DNA of 64,000 nucleotides from Serilophus lunatus (lineage: Eukaryota; Chordata; Aves; Passeriformes; Eurylaimidae), in contig VXBA01002417.1 of the NCBI GenBank assembly GCA_013399895.1, forward strand, positions 1,947,538 to 2,011,537, written 5' to 3'. Shown piece after piece: positions 1-12,692 of this stretch. The notes below the pieces were generated by a model. That model searched no databases, had not been told where the DNA came from, and saw only the letters and a program-made list of their open reading frames with translations. The first letter of the stretch is position 1; each line of letters starts with the position of its first letter. The translations under genes and the position numbers were made by a program.

Positions 1-3000
1 TACAAGCATCCTGAAGTCAGTGTGTTTTACTGGGATGTTTTAGAGAAACCCTCAAATGAGCACACACAGTCAATGAAGCAGCTGCATAAACTTCTCTTGA
101 TGTGAATCTGTTATTGTTTGACTTGATCTAGGTCACCTGGGCAAATATCAAGTACAAAATATACACTTTGATGTGATATGAACATGATGGAGTGATGTCG
201 TGCCGTATCTTTCCATAGACAAAGGCAAGACCTGTGACATAGCCAAACCACAGCTGCTGCACTCATTGCATTAGGAATCCTGAAGAAGCACTGAGCACAG
301 ATTTCTGACATTCAACGTTATCCAAACCTAATGATTTTGTCCCCTGCATACACATTATTTTTGAGCCAACCTGCCAAATCTAAATTCTCCCGTATTTTTA
401 TTCGTAAGGTACCATGTAACTCCTCTAGGTCACTGTAGCACTTGGGATATGCAGTAAAGAACACACAATAAAACCACAATATTTTCACCTTATTTTAAGG
501 CTTTTCCCAGAACATCTAGGAGCAGCAATTAGAGCCACCACTCAGCTTCAGTAACAGCAAGTTGATGTTGGTAAATTAAGCAGTCTGATGACGCTAGTGA
601 TTATATTAATCCACTTGACTGCAAGTGGATTCAGCATTCATTTCTTGAATGAGATGAAGATATGGCTGGATACTCATCTATTGCTGGTTTAGCAAGGAAA
701 AGTGACTGCAAAAAAGTACCAGTCCTTGGAAAGTTCTGTTTAAGACAAACCTTTATTAATTACTTCAGACATTTGTCTTGCATCAGATTTCTAATCTGGG
801 TTTCGTCATCGTCACATTCCAGTTGTACCATTATCAAATAGGATGTGTGTTTTCAGCCAAGAAGCTAAAAGTTATAGGAACTTAGATAGAATCTCATGTT
901 TCATTTCTGCATATGAAATTCTTGTTTGAATAAGCTACAGGATTCCATTCCAAATCTCTGAGATCTAGAGAAAAGTACTTTAAATGTATATACAAATATA
1001 CAAATCAAAATCAATAACCTACATGAAATCTTGTCTCAACGAACAGACATTTCCACAAAGTTGTTAAAGGAACAGATATCAAGAGGATGGATCTAGTAAA
1101 TTAAAAAGACATGCTGCTGTAATTCAGTGTTACCAAAAAAATATGCCAGAACAAATTTAACCTGGAAACAAGTATTTTAAATTACAATAATAGTACCTAC
1201 ACTCATGATTACATTAATATTGCTTCTTAATAATCTTATTCATGGCAAAAATTCACACAGATGAAGACTTTGTTCAAGGCTTAGAGAAAAAAATTTCATG
1301 TTTACCTCCTTGTTGCTGCAAAGTATTCACAACTTCTTTCTAGCCTAATGCACAGGATTGTCTAATTTAATTAAAAGACTCAGAGACGGAAATTAAAAGA
1401 GGACATTTTAAGGGCCTATCTTGTAAGGCTGATGTAATTGAGAAAGGAATGGAAAGGATCTTATCTGGATATGAAAGAGCCTTGTACTTCATGTATTTTT
1501 TGCCCCATGGGACTCTGATTAAAGCCAAGGTCTACTAAACTTGCTATAAACTTCATACCTATTTTGATTGTCAAAAACAGTGACATAAAAGAAAGTTTTT
1601 TTCAATCAATTACAGGCTATTCGTCCTAGAGGATCTAGTGCAATTTTAGCCAACAGTACCACCAATTAAATTAACATGACTCTTAATGTCTTCTATTGAA
1701 TCTGTGATCATGGTCATTTATTAGAGAACCAAAGTGACTGAAATATAGGATGGGATTTGTTTCTACGCTCTTAAAAGAACTAGAGAAAAAGTACATGACA
1801 AATATGAACCTCCACCTTCAGAATATACAGCTACCCAAGCACCAACAGACTTGGGATTATACATTTAGACATCATTTTAACTCTATGTATTTTGTAATTT
1901 CATGACATCAGTGGTTACACTCAGAAGTCGTTCAGGAAATTTAAAAATACTTTAAATTCTCAATTGCAGTGAAGAAGAAGAGCTTGTAAAAATAGTTATA
2001 GTAAATGTACTAATATACATGTGTTTCTTATAGTATTTGGCTCACCTCACTGATTTTACTGAAGTTGTCATTTTTGATAATTGAAATCTAAAGAAATAGG
2101 GAGCAATCATAGCTATCACCCACATCAATCAATTAATCACTTTTTCCTCAGTATCTCCTTCTATACATAGCACTAGTTTTGGCTTAAAATTTTTAAAGAA
2201 CACTACCACTCAATGGCAGAGCAAAAGTTAGTTTTCAATGACAGAATCAGTTAAAAATAGATTTCTAACTTAAAATCTCTGCAGAATTTTGTTCCTTCAT
2301 TTTGCAATGGTATCCACAATAAAGAGCATCTAAAATGTAAGACGTGTAATAGGCAAATAAAGAAATATTTATATGAAGAAAGAAAACATAAATAAATGAA
2401 ATTTATAATGTATACTCATAGAGGTAATTTTCCTATATTCTTTCACAGTGTCCAAGAATCAGAAACAGTTTAAATGATCAAACAATGGTGTGGGTTTTTT
2501 CAAAACTGTAAGCAAATTATTGTTAGTGCTACTTAAGTTAGGACTATATGGAATTTAAGTAGTCCTGATATAATACATATTATAAAAATCCCTAAGTCCA
2601 TAGAGGCCAGACACTGAGCAGGTTACCCCAGAGGTGACCTTTAATCTCACTGAATGGTGTAAACTACAAGGTGTGTCACAGTGTTATTTTTATGGAGGTG
2701 GGATTAACCTGGACAACCTGCTACAAACTAAAATCAGCAACACATCTTTCATTTAAGCAGGTAAATCAATGAAGTAACAAGGGCATCTGTACATTATCAC
2801 CACCTTCAGTTTTACACTCTATTATTCTGATTTTCCAGAAAGAACCAAAGCACGTCCTTAATACCTTTGAGATTTATTCACCTATAGCTTTTCCCTGACG
2901 TCACACAAATGATCCTCCTAACCAGTCCTACAGTACCTTCTACCTAGTTTGCTTATACTTGCTTAAAAAAACACTAAAGGAGTTAGAAATAGAGACACAT

Positions 3001-6000
3001 GGGAAAAGTTGGTCAAATGTCAAGGAGCGATTCGTAATTTGCTGTACTATATCCCAATCTATGAATGCCTTGTTGGTTTGCGCAATCCATACTCTGTGAT
3101 AAACCTTTGAATGGTTTAAGTTATTCCATATGTAGGTTAAACTGTATGTATCACATCATTTACTCCTTTTGTATGCATGCTGAACTGTAAAACATTTAAT
3201 AATATATATGGGAAGTGAGCCAACTCTGACTGGCACAGAATCCCTGGAGATTGGTGAATAATATATAAAACCATTTCTTCTCTGTTAGTAGCATGTGTCC
3301 TGGCTTATTGAGTCCTGCACTGATATATCACTTTTAGGAATTCACTTTGTCAATCAAACTTAAAAATCCTTCCTAAACTTTCCCTAGCCTTTTACAAAAA
3401 AACAATAAGATAAAACCTTCCAAGTCTGAAATGAGACCTCTTCTTACATCTCCTTGGGGGGAAATCAAAGGCTGACAGTCTGAATGTGCAGCATGCAAGA
3501 ATCACAATATGGAAATCATGCCAAAATGTTTAAAAACATAAAAATAACAGATAAATAAGTAAATGGAATCTGCTGTCTAATGCAATAACTTGGCATCAAG
3601 TCAATTTTAACCTTTCAACTTTTTTAATTTATGCAACAAGGGATTCTGAAAGTATCACAGAGAAATTATTTTTATCCATGGAGAGAAGAAATGAAAGAAT
3701 TTGAGATTCAGGTAGATACTTTCTACTAATCCCTGGTTACAAGGAACACCGTGAGATCAGAAACCTTTTAATGACTACTGCTGAACACATGAAAGGTTGG
3801 AATTAAAGAGAAATGGACAACTGAATTCTGTTTTGAAGCTAAAGTAAAAATATTGCCAAACCAAGATATTGAAAATGGTCATAATAATTTGTGTTTTTCT
3901 GAATCCAAAAAAATAAGAGAAGTAAATGTCACTAAACCCATGTTCCTAAAAAAATGGAGAAGACAACACATCTATTAACCTTCCCTGTTTGCTTTTTTTT
4001 CCTGGAAACTCTTGAAATAATCACAGTATTTTTTCCATATACCAAGAAAAATAACAGGAGAGGCATAAGAGCAGTGGCCAAACCCAAGCTCAGGTGGCCA
4101 CTAGAGGAATGCACTGCTACCACTCCTCTATGGAAACATCATGCAGGATACAGCAGCAACGGAAGCTGAAAAGCATCACAGCAACACCACAGGAATCTGG
4201 GGACTTCAGGGGGCTGTTCACAGTTAATTTCTAATAATTTGGATTTTTGACTAGAAGACTATGTAGCACAGAGACTGCCATATTTAAATAAGGTAATTTT
4301 TCACCTCAATCTTTATTTTTTCTAATTTAGTTGTACTTTTTTTCCAATCCTGCAATCTCCAAAGAAGGCCATATCATAACAGGGCTGTGCTGTGGAGGAC
4401 AACTCTTAAAGAAGCATCCTCAGGATCCTCAACACTGTCCATTGCCAAGTCACAGAGAATATTTTGGGGAAAAAAAAAAAAAGGATTTCAAAAAAGCAAT
4501 ACTGTCCCCAAGGCTTTCCATATGAAAAACCCACAACTGACACAATCTTGCTTTTGTCATTTTACAGCTAAAGGAGGAATTAGCCTTTGAATTACATTTC
4601 TGAACAGGAAAACAGGACATATTAGTACAGACATGAAATCTGAGAACACTAGGTAGAGCACCCCTATTTGCCTAGAATTAGCAAAATTAGTGACATAATA
4701 TAAATTTTCTCCTCCCACTGGGAATTTTGAAAGAAAAAGGAAAGGAAAGAAACTGATGGTGGGTTCAAAATCTTCTAAACATAAATCAGCATCTCAACAG
4801 CAGTGTGTGTGCTGTCCATCCACCCAGCAGCAAATATAACAGCAGTTAAAAAGGCCAATTAGCCTGAACAAGGATGCACAGAATGATCAAGAGAGGAGTG
4901 CGAGGTCTGTAATATCAGATACAGAAGGGAATGGAAAGATTACAGGATGAAGTTGAGAGTGTAAAAAAATGATAAGAAAAGCAAAGGTGGAGAATGAAAG
5001 GAAGATTGCACAAGATGATAAAGATAAATAAAAAGACATTTTTCAAGAACGTATAGTCCAAGAGGTCAGCAAGGAAGACAGAAGGTCCTCTAAGAGATGG
5101 CACGGGTAATTTATTGACAGCAGAGGTAGGAACTGATAAAAAAATATATATATAAAAATGAATTCTTTGCCTCACTGTTCACAAAGCAAGCTGGGGGCAA
5201 CACAGCAGAAATAGACATACTGCACATTTCCCAGGGGATGAAAAAGACACACTGAAGGAAATTAAATCACTGTAGAATAGGTGATTGCCTATAGTTTGAC
5301 AATGCTCTGGACAGACAGGGCTCTGCCGTGTGTAAAGAGAAAATCTTTATTACAATATACCTAAAAGCCTGTTTAGAAAGCAACAACCACATCAAAACAT
5401 GGGGCTAAAATTGGGCCCCACATTTATGAGCAGTTCCCTGTGGATGAAGTGGAACTACCTGAATGCACAAGGGCAAAGATAAATTAATTATATGAGCCAT
5501 TTAAATGAACTAATCTACTGTCTTTGAAATCAATCCAGGTACTAGGGAAATTAGCTTTGAGAAATACAAGAAAAGTCCCATCGACAAGCAAATTTATCAT
5601 CAGCAACCTGAGTGAACCTGAAGTCCAAATCACACCCCTCTTACTCTTGCAAATAATCTTATTAATTTAAATTTAATTATTCACACCGATAAGGCAAGGA
5701 AGGAATAAAATTTTCTTTTTGTTCGTCACATTTAATAACCTGGTTTCATTCTTTTCTTGAGTATGAAAAAAAAAATAAATTGAATCTTCGGAGGGACACA
5801 CACCCCCAAGGCTTGGCTGTCCCCCCCAGACCTTCAGCCCCTCTCCAGTGCAGGACTCTGGCACTGGAAAAAGACAACCTGCAAAATTCCAAAGCCCAAA
5901 GTACTTAATTTCATAAATCAGTTAAGGAGCTAAGTGAAAATAATGCCATTGTTTATCGCATCACTAACAAACCGAAGTGCTCAAAGGCAAGGAAATTAAT

Positions 6001-7590
6001 ATTAAGGACATTCATAAATCTCACCAAAAACATATATTATACCAATTTGCTGCAGCTGAGAATCTGGCCCCTTACTTTTCTTCATTCTAAAACATACACA
6101 TATTGTCTTATTCAACAGAGTAGTCTTAATTCTAATGTTAAAATAAACCTTATTCTGTATCAGTGCTATTTCATATGCACAAATCTTTCAGAAGGAATTT
6201 CAATTAAGTTAACATTATGTATGCACCCATTACTGGCAGAGATTGGTCTCTGAAAGAACAGAATGGACATATACACTTCTAATGTACTGCAAATGAGCAA
6301 TGCTATATATTTTTCCCTTATTCTTTACAAATAAATAATGTTTCCAAATCTAAGTGACTTTAACTGTCACTTGGTTAATCCATTAACTGATGCCTCCAAA
6401 TAGCAATATCCTTTCGAATAATGCAGGGTTTTTGGACAAAGAAACAAATATATTGAAAATCTCAAGAGGCCAATGGTCAGAGTTAAGGGTATGGTGTTTA
6501 TACAAATTGAGCTTGTCTTTTTGCTTGATCAAAATAGAACTTTAACTCTGTTCCGACTAAAATAGATTATGTAATTAACTATTCCTTTTTAAAATTACTT
6601 TACATCTTTAAATGGTATGATAGATAAGTTTCATAGAACCCATTAATGATTTATGAGATATATTTTATTTTATTAATAAAATGCTTAGCGAGAGCTTAAT
6701 CTCTCAAAATTTAATATAATGATGCTTGTGCTTTAAATTAAGTCCATGGTTAAATACTTTGATGCCTCTTGGTGCAAAGCTTCACCTTGTAGGATTGAGT
6801 CTGCATTTGTGTTTTGGGTAAAAATAAAATAAATGTTTTACCCCACATGTACAAACAGCCACACATGCACACACAGAGTAAGGTTTGTGTATATTCACTG
6901 TATTTCTGTAATCTTTTGTATATGACATTCCCTTTTCCCAGATATTTACATTAAACAGATGGCACACCCTTTACTGCAGTTGACCACAATTTGGCTGTTT
7001 ACTAAATATTTTTTGAAATTATAGATTTTTGAGGATCACTGTCTTGATTTAGAATAGATTAAATATTTAGCAAGGCAAGCCATGCTGTGATTATTATAAG
7101 CAACTGTTATTTTTTTCTGTGCAGGAACATTGTGCTTATCACTACATATTACATATCTTGTAATATATAATAATATGGCTAATATTTGCTCACTATGAAG
7201 TTAATTAAATAATTAATTAAATTAATCATCATCACATTGTAAGCTAAATTTCCATACAGTGGTATATTTTAGAAACCAGTTTTGTTCAATGCCTTGCTCA
7301 GGGAAAATATTTTTCTCTCTCAACCCTGGATATGAGCATGCTTTAAAAAAATTCACCAGCACCCTGCAATATAAAGAAAAGCAAGCTCAGTTTAAATAAG
7401 TCTCCCTTTACTAACTAGTATATTAAATGTAGCTTTTAATTATTGGTTTTGATTATTTTTGAAGATTTTTGTATTTAGATGGCACACACATTTTCAATCA
7501 TGTCTTAATTACTTTTAAAAATGCTGCACTGGCTTAGGGACAAGACAGATAACTTGTTAAGCATTTGAAATTTCTGAGCTGTTTTCTCAG
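1..7590. other. AT-rich noncoding stretch, no gene seen
   Basis: No gene, RNA gene or recognisable transposon is seen here. The open frames are all below 90 codons, start at arbitrary points and show no domain or splice context. The sequence is AT-rich with short homopolymer runs, for example a 13-base A run near 4470-4482 and an AT-only patch near 7199-7227 built from TTAA units. A purine-rich part at about 4860-5060 gives a basic-looking frame on one strand and a hydrophobic one on the other, which is a composition effect. Old transposons decayed past recognition by eye may be present. Confidence 0.6.
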
Positions 7591-7692
7591 TTCTGGCAGT
7601 CAATACCCAAGTCCAGATTGTAACCTCCTTTCTGCCTCCAAAGCCTGCCTTGGCTGCGTGTCCAGTGAGGGATTATGGATTTAGCAAGGAAG
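7591..7692 (+). other. Candidate splice-bounded exon (weak)
   Basis: The stretch is preceded by GTTTTCTCAG, a fair 3' splice site with a pyrimidine run, and ends in GGAAG followed by GTAAGTG, an excellent 5' splice-donor match. The 102 bases are open in the third frame from 7593, while the other two frames contain stops. The implied 33-residue peptide shows no motif I recognise. It could be a lncRNA exon, a coding exon of an unseen gene, or a chance pairing of splice-like strings, which is common in 64 kb. Only RNA evidence would settle it. Confidence 0.15.
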
Positions 7693-8889
7693 GTAAGTGT
7701 GACTACAAGCATTGGCTCACCATCTGCTCCCCAGCAGAGTTTGGGCCAACCTGCATAGCCTGCAGCAAGACCAGGGCACTGTTCTCAAGCCAGCCCTTTC
7801 CAACCTGGCTCAAGAAACACATCACATTCAGTCAGATGATTAGGTCTAAGTAGTCCATATGTAACAGAATATTTTTCCTAAATACCAAAATGAAAACAAA
7901 ATGAATGCCATTTTTTTAATTCTCCTTCCTCGATACATCAAGTTTTACACAAATAAATACTCTCTTAAGGTTTATGCAAATTATAGAAAAATAAAACTAT
8001 GCATTATTTAGCAGTTCTCCTATTTCAAGATCTAACAGACTTTATTCACAGCATGTTTTTCCCTAGTTTATGTTGGCCTTCTTTTCTGATTCTACTTTTT
8101 AATTCATCTTTTTAAATTATTCCTTTTTAAATCATTATCTTATGTGACTTCATAGATTTTCATGTATTAATCTATTATTAATTTTTTTACCATAGTCAAC
8201 TTAATCTTAAATTGTTTAAATCTCTTTTAAGTGTAAACACTTGAACATGGACAGTGTTTTAAAAATATGATGCTCTTTAACATTTGAAGCATTTCTATTT
8301 GTAGCTTGTAACCTTATTCAAAAAGTTCTTGCTAAATATGTTCTCTCCTATTATAGGTACTTTTGACAGAATTATCAAGTACCACATGTGACAGGCAATA
8401 GTACTGGTTAAGGGAAAGGGGAAAAAAAAATCCCACACATATTGAGAGGGGGATACATTTTGTGTTACTGAAAAATATGTTTATATTTTACATTAAAACC
8501 TGACATCTGCTTGGTGAATATAAATCTAGATTAATACACACACCCCCTGTTTTTACTCATTCAGTTTTCTTTATGCTGATTCAGGTTAAGATTTTTTATT
8601 TTCCTGAACAGCTACAAAGAATGCTGTTAAAACCAGCATTTCCCTCCTTCCAGTACAGTACTGAACATGAAAATAAGCTGAACAAACATCTTGCCCTTTT
8701 TACTTAAACTGTTGTCTGCCCGACTGCTGAATGCACACAGAAAACAATCTAAAATTGTATAACCCATAATAGAGTATATTAAATTACAACATTGGTCAGT
8801 AATGGAAACTTATTCCCAGATATGAATTATTTACAGCCCATTTAAGTAATCCATATTCAGGTGTGGCAATGAAAAAAAAAAAAAGTGCA
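7693..8889. other. Ordinary AT-rich intergenic sequence
   Basis: Nothing beyond poly-A and poly-T runs is seen, for example around 8420 and 8870. There is no open frame with coding character and no recognisable repeat. Confidence 0.6.
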
Positions 8890-9160
8890 ACATAAATCTT
8901 TAATGTTGACCGGTTGAGAGAGCAGAGCTGAGGATTACAGACATTTTAAAGGGAAGAGGGGGAAAAAAAAGCCCCTAAACGAATTGCTATAGCCTGTTCA
9001 GTGGCTTATACTGCACCAGCGTGCTAATAAATTGACGGATGGCATGTCAGGAGTATGAGTTGAAATCCCAGCATTTCTAACTAGGGTGGGATCTAATATC
9101 AGTGCACCAAAATAAAGAGTTTCTGGACCTTGATTTCACAGGACATAGTCTGTGCCTCAT
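8890..9160. promoter_or_regulatory. Candidate conserved noncoding element
   Basis: Non-repetitive sequence begins with a TTTAATGTTGACCGG context and continues through a CpG-bearing part (near 9018-9040, GCGTGCTAATAAATTGACGG). Homeodomain-type TAAT cores, retained CpGs and the lack of frame or repeat give it the texture of a vertebrate CNE. No function or target gene can be read from sequence alone. The boundaries are approximate, and alignment to other vertebrates would be needed to confirm constraint. Confidence 0.3.
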
Positions 9161-9495
9161 TTAATATATTCTGTAGGTGCCTGGCATATGTTATTGCTAC
9201 AGAAAATTCAACACTTTCTGCTTTAACCCCATAGTTGTATTAGTAATTTTTCAAAGCCACTCACAATGTATATTCATTTTCCTACAAGCTGTCATTTCAC
9301 TTTCTTAGAGTTTATATTTACTCTATTTTATTGCTCAGCCATCACAGCCTAATGTAAACCTATAGAGCTATCACACAGACACTGTCCCAGTTTCCCTGCG
9401 AGAGATACTGGGCATTCCTCACGAACGTAGGAATTAAAAACACAAATTCTGGGAAATGTTGCCAGGTACAGTTTTGTTGTTGTGAGCATTTCCAG

Positions 9496-9557
9496 AAAAA
9501 AAAAACAAACAAAACAAAAACACACCCCCCCCCAAAAAAACTCAATCAAAAAAAACC
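9496..9557. repeat. A-rich/C low-complexity tract
   Basis: A run of A interspersed with single C bases contains a stretch of nine C, bounded by AAAAAAA blocks. It looks like a decayed (AAAAC)n repeat or the residue of a poly-A tail. The two opposing open frames across it are composition artefacts. Confidence 0.8.
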
Positions 9558-9699
9558 CAGACAGCTTGGGAGCTGCTTCAAAACAATATAGCAAAAGATC
9601 TTGGTGGGAAAAAGCTCTCACAACTGCAATTTCTTTTGTTTCCTGGAGCAGTACCTATATTAATTCATCTTACAAAGATCATTGCTCAAGAACTAAATT

Positions 9700-10200
9700 T
9701 TGCATACATTAGAGAGCAGAATTAGCATCGGGCTGTGTACAACGTTCCAGGCTAACTTCTCTCCAAGCAACCATTAAAGGTCATGTTTTGACGACTGAAT
9801 GGCATGTCGGCACCTTGGTTCCCCAGAGAGGCATTCCCCAGGTACATGCAAAAGGTTATTAAATTACCTTCCAAGCAACACTATCTCCTCGGATGAAAAT
9901 AATTACAGGCTTTTAGAGGCATCAGAATGCTTTCTATTTTTTTTAAATAAGATGAAGATGCAGTACCTAATGACCATTTTTGTGTGTGACTCATAGAGCC
10001 TGTCAGTGGTGACAGGACAAATGAGCATAATGGCATAGCTTAAAGGGGAAAGGTTCATTTTAAATAGTGACAAATAATATTTAAATGGCATTGTTGGAGA
10101 CCCATCATGCTTGTAAAATGTAGTTTGTATCTCTTCTTCATCCTTTAATTTCATCACTGTCAAATGGTATTAGCTGTTAATATGCAACATCAGGTGCAGA
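9700..10200. promoter_or_regulatory. Candidate conserved noncoding element with TGACAG dyad
   Basis: A dense non-repetitive block holds CpGs (AACGTTCC, GACGACTG, CATGTCGG), a GATGAAAATAATTACAGG homeodomain-type core, and a perfect dyad at 9999-10016 with arms CCTGTCA and TGACAGG. TGACAG is the core bound by MEIS and TGIF family TALE homeodomain proteins, which is family knowledge rather than proof of binding here. No coding frame is supported. Edges are approximate. Confidence 0.35.
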
Positions 10201-11199
10201 TATAATTTTTAACTATTAAATGTGCCTGTAACTAAACAATACATCCTGATTGTTCATATATTTTGTGATAGAATAAATAACATATTTTATAATTCACAAT
10301 TTACTCTGCCAAATTGTTTTGCAGTATCTGTACTAAGGGAGGATGAAGGGAGTAAAAACCGTTTAAAATATGATACCTTGAAAAATTTCCTCTTGCCTAC
10401 ATGCTGAAATGGAAATTACTTTCTTTTTTAGACTAATGTAATTCACAGGTTTGAAAAGCCACAGGCAAGATCATGAGATACAGTAAATTGGTCAAAACAG
10501 ACCTGGGCAAACCAATACAAGCACATATATGCTGTATGCATGTCAATAAAAGCAGCTGACAAACTTAGTTGTCCTGACAATTTGGCCCTAATAGAAAATG
10601 GTTTGAGCCTGAATCCTCCCAGTGCTCATGAAGTGGCTTAGGGCACAAACAGAAAATGTTTATTTTAAAATACTGAACAACAATCATTAAGCAATACACT
10701 GCAGCTATGAATTCTCCAGCACAAACACAAACACAAACCCATGACTCGGGAAAGTTGTTCCAAAGTCAGTCCTGTACTTGCTGAAATAACTCAAGTGGAT
10801 ATAAAGTCACAAATCTGCAGGTAATAAAATGAAAATAGAATTCACTTGGCAGGAAAATCTCAACTTCTGGAAGTCAAACTTTCAGAAAAAAGCTTCTAAT
10901 TTTTTAAGTATTTTTTCAAAGCTTCATCATGTTTATTACTATATTATTTTCAGACCACTTTCGCCAAAAATGTAGACAGTTTAGGTACCTTTGAGTTGTT
11001 AAAAGTTATAGCCAATTTTCTGAAAAATTATACCAGCTAAAAACACAACATTAAATATTTACCCTGTTGGATGTTAAAAAACGCTTACAATGAAAAATGT
11101 TCACATATTGACTATTCAAAATGGCCTTCACTTTGAAATTGTGAAATGGAAGGGATTGCAGATGTACAAGAATAAATATAAAAACAAATGAGTTGACTT
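10201..11199. other. AT-rich noncoding stretch
   Basis: No gene or recognisable repeat is seen. The part around 10600-11100 has mixed composition with poly-T and poly-A runs. It may be spacer between the two neighbouring CNE-like blocks. Confidence 0.55.
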
Positions 11200-12490
11200 G
11201 AAGTGTTGCCGGCTTTCATAAACATGCTACTGCAATAACATGTGACATTAATATTTAATTACAAAAGCACTGCTGCAAAATCTTTGAAATTAATGTTTTG
11301 CAAAATTAACATTCAGTGCACAGAAGCAAAGTCGTTCCAGGCGCGACTGTGATTAACAATGCCATTCACTTTACATATTATATTAATATATTATTCAAGC
11401 TAAGAATTAACACCTCCTAATTTAAATAAGGTGCTACATATCATGATGAGCTAAAATGCTTTTTCTTAAAATGGCCCATCTGATTTTAAGCAATCTGTGT
11501 TTATCATTTAATATTTTGTTATTGAATACTCTTCTCTGTAAAAAACTCCTTGTACTTTAATTTGAAGATGAAGAGATCTCATAAACGAGTGCTATAAGAT
11601 TCCAGGATTAATGAGCCAGTGGAGCCGTGTTTTCCTTGCTGGTCTACCTGGTATCACTCCTTTATTCCTGGACATCAATATTCCCATTCTCCACCTGGAG
11701 TGTCTCTCTAGTTTCCCTGATGTCTACAAAAAAAAAGCTGAGCATTTTCTTCTCTAAATCGTTGGCTGGATCTTCAACCGCTATAAAGGATTATAAATTC
11801 TTTTACAGCTACATTGATTTACATCAGCTGATGATATAGCTCATATTGCCAGCATTATCACGTTGCTAGAACATTTTGGGGACGGCGATTTCTTGCTGCT
11901 CTGCATTCTGTGCTGTTTCTCATGTGTTGTAGGAGGGTAAAGACGAACGAAGGGCTCAGGGGAGGTGGCGAGTCTAACGCTCTGCCTATCTCACACAGAG
12001 CTTTCTCGCCCTCCAGCTCTACCTTTTAGCGTGCAGGAATTCAGACTTGTATTGAATTCTCTGTGTTTTGAACTACAGAGAAGAGTAACTTCTGGTGGGA
12101 CACGGCTGAGCAATCAGGCCTGGAGGACTTTAAATGAGTTGACATATTCTCCAGCAGGTCAGACAAACCAGTTATTTTTGTTTGAGGGAAATACTGACGA
12201 GACAGATGGGTACATCACTTTGGTTTAACCACACAGAACTTCATTTGCCATCTTTAATCTACTGTAATTGTTCTGTTTTCTTATTTTTAAAGCAGAGAAG
12301 ATACATATTTCAATGTTATTACTCACATAACCATCTTCTAGAGACAGGCAGTTAAGTAGCAGTAAAGAAAAGTCCATGATCTATTGCTTTTTATCAATAG
12401 TTACAAATTTACTGTCTATAATTCGGCTCTCATTAATTGTAAAGATTAGTCTCGACACACAAGCATTGAGAACTACTTGCTAAAAATTAT
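11200..12490. promoter_or_regulatory. Candidate CNE cluster
   Basis: The block includes a CpG-bearing core near 11330-11350 (TCGTTCCAGGCGCGACTG), several TTAATATTTAATTA-type homeodomain motifs, and a further part at 11860-12230 with CpGs such as GACGGCGATTTC and GACGAGACAG. An open frame at 11965-12228 crosses it but shows no domain and no splice context, so it is not called a gene. The even, unrepetitive texture suggests constraint, which cannot be measured here. Confidence 0.35.
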
Positions 12491-12610
12491 GTCTGTACAA
12501 CTTAAGCATCTGTGTTTAGCCATCAAACCACTCTTATTGTCAGATGAGTCCCATGAGACTTCATATCTTCTCTTCAAAATTATGTTTAAAAAATGCCCAA
12601 CACCCTTTAG

Positions 12611-12692
12611 AAATAAAAACCAAAAAAAAAAAACCTAGAAAAAACCCACTAACAATCTCTCTCAAAAAACCCCCAACAACAAACATAAATAA
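12611..12692. repeat. A-rich/C low-complexity tract
   Basis: Runs of A are interrupted by C, CC and CCC blocks with few G or T. The tract resembles the one at 9496-9557 and is probably a decayed simple repeat. The open frame through it is an artefact of the missing T. Confidence 0.75.
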
